9,357 nt of DNA, taken from Bacteroidales bacterium GP4. GTDB lineage: Bacteria > Bacteroidota > Bacteroidia > Bacteroidales > Muribaculaceae. Every line of letters starts with the position of its first letter. The stretch's first letter is position 1. Shown here piece after piece: positions 7,105-9,357 of the stretch. The stretch lies in NCBI GenBank assembly GCA_001701065.1, contig DAAL01000258.1, positions 3,408-12,764 of the forward strand. The letters run 5' to 3'. The notes beneath the pieces were generated by a model. That model was not told the origin of the DNA and searched no databases. It saw nothing but the letters and a program-made list of their open reading frames with translations. The translations under genes were made by a program, and so were the position numbers.

Positions 7105-8556
7105 TTACATACGTGGGGTATTGTCAGTGTATTTAATGGGCTTTTTAGGAGAGTTTTCAAGAAATTCAATCACAGTTTCGTCAAGCCGTTTAGGGCTGAC
7201 GTAAGTGATTTTTCCGTTCTTGAGCGATTCCATATAGTCGCCTCCATGGGCGAGATAGTCAATGGTGAGAAGTCGATACACGTGCTCGGGATCCGTTTCC
7301 TTCCAGTTGAAGCCTTTGCTTATTCCGTCGCCGCCGCGTTTCTCCATCACATTGAACGCTTCGATAAGGTCGCTTCCCTTTATCTCCATTACATTAAGAT
7401 GATTGTCAAACGGCAGCATGGTCATAATCAACTCTTTGGTTATGTCGCCGGCAGGTAGTCCGCGGCGTATGCCGCCTTTGTTGACTATGGCGAGGTCAAT
7501 GGGTTCATCCACCATCTTCTGTCCCATTGTGAGCATGACATCAGCCACCCAATTGAGCAGTTCGGTGCTTCCGGCAGGAAGTTCCTGAGCCATTCTTCCT
7601 ATTTTCACCTTTTTAAGTGAGTCCACTTGGGTGCGGTAGGAAGCTAATAAAGCGGCAGCTTCGGAGTCGATGCGGTTGTCAAGGCGTTTGTCCACCGGGA
7701 TAAGGCGGTAGGAGGTGGTGTTATTGTCGAAATTTACGGTGATTTCTCCTAAATTCTCGCCTCTTCCTCCTGTTTGTGCCACTAAAACAGTGTCGCCGTT
7801 GGCATTCGGTATTCGGCATGGAGTATTTTCGGGGTCCTCGGGCTTGACTTCGGTGTGGGAATGTCCGCCGATGATGATGTCAATGTCCTTTGACGCGCGG
7901 GCTATGTCTACATCGCTTGGAGTAGGGGGAGTGGAATCCTTATAGCCTACATGGGTGACAGCCACGACCTTATCAGTGTGGAGAATGTTCTTAAGATACC
8001 AAGCCATGGCATTGGCGGCTTCTATTCCGTCAAGATATTTAACGTTAACTGATTTAGCGTCGTCAATCATCCCTTTAGGCTCAAGATTGATGGCGATGAT
8101 TCCCACTTTCTTGCCGTCATACTCTTTAACTGTGTAAGGCTTGAAGATGCCTTCGAGCGGGGTGCCGCTTAAATCGTAGTTGGTGGCTATCTTTTCGGCA
8201 TTTATATCTTTCCACTGACGGGCAAGCGATTCAGTGCCGTTGTCAAACTCATGGTTTCCGAGAATCTGAATGTCGTAGCCGAGGTTGTTCATCATCTTTC
8301 GCTCTGCTTCTCCCTCGAACAGGGTGAAGTACAGTGTTCCCTGCACAGCATCGCCGGCATCGATAAGCAATACATTCGGCTGTGCAGCGCGCACACTGTC
8401 CACGAGTGCTTTACGGCGAAGAATGCCGCCGCGGTTCTTGTCGGTGGGGTCAAGCTGGCTATGGGTGTCATTGGTGTGCAGAATCACAAGCTCTTGGGCA
8501 TTGGCTGCAAATCCAAGTGACATTAAAGCATATAGTAAGAAATTTTTATAGCGCAT
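7105..8556 (-). CDS. Secreted 5'-nucleotidase-family metallophosphatase
   Basis: The 483-residue protein has a cleavable signal peptide (MRYKNFLLYALMSLGFAANA) and should work in the periplasm or at the surface, releasing phosphate from nucleotides or related phosphoesters. The metallophosphatase domain (about 22-310) has the full metal-ligand set: HTNDTHSQ (27-34) with D30 and H32, LLIDAGD (63-69) with D69, GNHEFD (100-105) with N101 and H102, THVGY (201-205) with H202, and GGHSHT (230-235) with H232 and H234. The substrate-binding C-terminal domain (about 315-480) has NKGGIRRGLPAGDIT (359-373), PFDNHLNVMEIKG (382-394) and TIDYLAHGGDYM (431-442). Between RGGDGISKG and DPEHVYRLL this domain looks about 25-30 residues shorter than I expect, which may affect base recognition. 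The start at 8556 is chosen for the signal peptide; an ATG six codons upstream (8574) lies inside the leader inverted repeat. It is the first gene of a probable operon with the GH3/serine-hydrolase gene. Whether nucleotides or other phosphoesters are the true substrate cannot be told. Confidence 0.93.
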   Translation of the reverse strand: MRYKNFLLYALMSLGFAANAQELVILHTNDTHSQLDPTDKNRGGILRRKALVDSVRAAQPNVLLIDAGDAVQGTLYFTLFEGEAERKMMNNLGYDIQILGNHEFDNGTESLARQWKDINAEKIATNYDLSGTPLEGIFKPYTVKEYDGKKVGIIAINLEPKGMIDDAKSVNVKYLDGIEAANAMAWYLKNILHTDKVVAVTHVGYKDSTPPTPSDVDIARASKDIDIIIGGHSHTEVKPEDPENTPCRIPNANGDTVLVAQTGGRGENLGEITVNFDNNTTSYRLIPVDKRLDNRIDSEAAALLASYRTQVDSLKKVKIGRMAQELPAGSTELLNWVADVMLTMGQKMVDEPIDLAIVNKGGIRRGLPAGDITKELIMTMLPFDNHLNVMEIKGSDLIEAFNVMEKRGGDGISKGFNWKETDPEHVYRLLTIDYLAHGGDYMESLKNGKITYVSPKRLDETVIEFLENSPKKPIKYTDNTPRM

Positions 8557-8557
8557 A

Positions 8558-8590
8558 TTGTATAGATGATTCATGTTTTTATCTATACAA
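8558..8590. repeat. Perfect 10-base inverted repeat across the nucleotidase transcription start
   Basis: TTGTATAGAT (8558-8567) and ATCTATACAA (8581-8590) are exact reverse complements separated by 13 bases. The right arm overlaps the last three bases of the -7 box, and the left arm ends one base before the chosen ATG. It could be a two-half-site operator for a dimeric regulator, or, if transcription starts at the far end, a leader hairpin that masks the translation start. The arms are AT-rich, so chance cannot be excluded, but the placement is notable. Confidence 0.6.
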
Positions 8591-8595
8591 AGATA
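8588..8595 (-). promoter_or_regulatory. Bacteroidetes -7 promoter box for the nucleotidase/GH3 operon
   Basis: On the minus strand the sequence is TATCTTTG, an exact match to TAnnTTTG, 31 bases before the ATG at 8556. This predicts a leader of about 25-28 bases that falls within the inverted repeat. No clear TTTG -33 element is seen. The box lies just downstream of the stop of the efflux gene, so the operon is probably transcribed independently of it. Confidence 0.65.
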
Positions 8596-8598
8596 AGC

Positions 8599-8618
8599 AA
8601 AAAAAGCCACATGACGTG
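8599..8618 (-). terminator. Weak possible terminator after the efflux gene
   Basis: On the minus strand a run of seven T (8605 down to 8599) follows a short potential stem (CAC/GTG, three pairs, 5-base loop) soon after the stop of the efflux gene. The stem is too short to be convincing alone; the T run and the promoter immediately downstream are the only support. Confidence 0.25.
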
Positions 8619-8626
8619 TAATAATT

Positions 8627-9357
8627 CTACTTTTGTTGCCAGCCGCCGCCAAGCACTTTGTAAAGATTCACAAGTGCTATGTATTCGTCACGGATGGCAT
8701 TGCTTAGTCCCACTTGCGCGTCGAAATAACGGCGTTGCGCATCAAGCACGTCAAGGTAAGCGAGTGAGCCTGACCGGTATTGCAGATGAGCAAGCTCCAC
8801 ATATTTCAGTGAAGCGTCGCGAAGTTCGGAACGACGGATGGCTGTTTCATGCACATTCTTGTAGGTCGACACGGCATTGTTCACCTCGGTAAATGCTGTT
8901 ATCACGTCCTTCTCGTAGGATAAACGGGCTTGCTCGTAGGCGGCGATGGATGCTTTATAACGTTTGTGCTTGCGGTTGAAGTCAAACAGATTGCCTGTCA
9001 AAGTGCCTATGACGTAAGTGAATGGTGATGCAAGAAGTCCGCTCAGGTCATCGTTCTCAAAACCTCCGGTGAATGAGATTTTGAATGAGGGGAATTGGTC
9101 GGCATAGGTATAGCCCACCTCAGCCAATGCCGATTTTAGCTTTTGTTCCGATGCATGGATGTCAGGACGGCGTTTCAACAGAGTGGAGGGTAGCCCTATA
9201 GGAAGTTCCTTAGGCATCTTCTGGTTAATGTTAAGCTGAGAACGTTGGATTTCCTCAGTGGGAAATTCTCCCATTAGCAGAGTCAATGCGTTGCGCGCCA
9301 GGTTCAACCGCCGTTCGATGTCAGGGATGAGCCCGGAATTTGATTTAAAAGCCACTG
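8627..9357 (-). CDS. RND-type efflux outer-membrane factor (TolC/OprM/NodT family), C-terminal half
   Basis: The frame is open to the right edge of the window, so the signal peptide and first repeat half are missing. About 243 of an expected 450-470 residues are present. The protein forms the trimeric outer-membrane channel and periplasmic tunnel of a tripartite efflux pump. Visible family signatures, counted from the first complete codon, are RNALTLLMGEFP (21-32) at the end of the first repeat, then the hallmark GLPSTLLKRRPDI (54-66) with the following long helix EQKLKSALAEVG. After these come FPSFKISFTGG (89-98), LFDFNRKHKRYKA (123-135), YRSGSLAYLDVLDAQR (193-208) and LVNLYKVLGGGW (228-239), close to the normal C-terminus. 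The first complete codon is GTG (valine), not a start. Its pump and adaptor genes would be expected further upstream on the minus strand, beyond the window. It is the first minus-strand gene seen here and ends just before the nucleotidase promoter. Its drug or solute substrate cannot be told. Confidence 0.95.
   Translation of the reverse strand, partial: VAFKSNSGLIPDIERRLNLARNALTLLMGEFPTEEIQRSQLNINQKMPKELPIGLPSTLLKRRPDIHASEQKLKSALAEVGYTYADQFPSFKISFTGGFENDDLSGLLASPFTYVIGTLTGNLFDFNRKHKRYKASIAAYEQARLSYEKDVITAFTEVNNAVSTYKNVHETAIRRSELRDASLKYVELAHLQYRSGSLAYLDVLDAQRRYFDAQVGLSNAIRDEYIALVNLYKVLGGGWQQK

Noticed and set aside
7092..7169. 26-codon extension of the GH3/serine-hydrolase frame
   Set aside because: It overlaps the end of the nucleotidase gene, and the signal peptide begins only at the ATG at 7091.
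6871..7458. Plus-strand open frame of 195 codons
   Set aside because: It spans the junction of two well-supported minus-strand genes and has no recognisable domain. The conserved motifs are all on the opposite strand.
8557..8652. Upstream starts for the nucleotidase (frame open to 8652; ATG at 8574)
   Set aside because: The longest form runs through the promoter into the efflux gene. The ATG at 8574 would leave a leader of only about 10 bases and put extra residues ahead of a good signal peptide. It remains a minor alternative.

Overview
The window looks like chromosomal DNA of a Bacteroidales bacterium, most likely Muribaculaceae-like. The evidence is exact Bacteroidetes-type -7 promoter boxes (TAnnTTTG) ahead of three transcription units, A-rich leaders without Shine-Dalgarno sequences, a coiled-coil lipoprotein of a type common in the order, a GH3/serine-hydrolase fusion of a type found in Bacteroidetes, and a class I glutamate dehydrogenase. 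The family-level placement is a guess from protein flavour.

Layout. At the left edge, the last 65 codons of a plus-strand Rieske-like gene run into a perfect hairpin with A and T tracts on both sides. This hairpin should terminate transcription from both directions. Every other gene is on the minus strand, so read from right to left. First comes the C-terminal half of a TolC/OprM-type outer-membrane efflux factor, cut by the window end. Next is a probable two-gene operon: a secreted 5'-nucleotidase-family metallophosphatase and, 13 bases later, a 985-residue exported protein joining a NagZ-like GH3 glycosidase to a beta-lactamase-like serine hydrolase. Then comes gdhA with its own promoter and terminator. 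Last is a group of three: an acidic, proline-rich protein of unknown function, rsmI nine bases behind it, and a coiled-coil lipoprotein 43 bases behind rsmI.

How the genes fit together. The nucleotidase/GH3-hydrolase pair suggests scavenging outside the inner membrane: phosphate and nucleosides from nucleotides, and amino sugars from wall or glycan fragments. GdhA links ammonia to glutamate in the cytoplasm. RsmI modifies 16S rRNA. The efflux factor and the lipoprotein are envelope components. There is no intergenic stretch above 300 bases, and I saw no tRNA, rRNA, CRISPR array or insertion sequence.

I did not find a convincing new multi-gene system. The points most worth a second look are a perfect 10-base inverted repeat spanning the nucleotidase transcription start, an apparently shortened C-terminal domain in that nucleotidase, the uncharacterised protein upstream of rsmI, and the O-glycosylation-type motifs in the coiled-coil lipoprotein.
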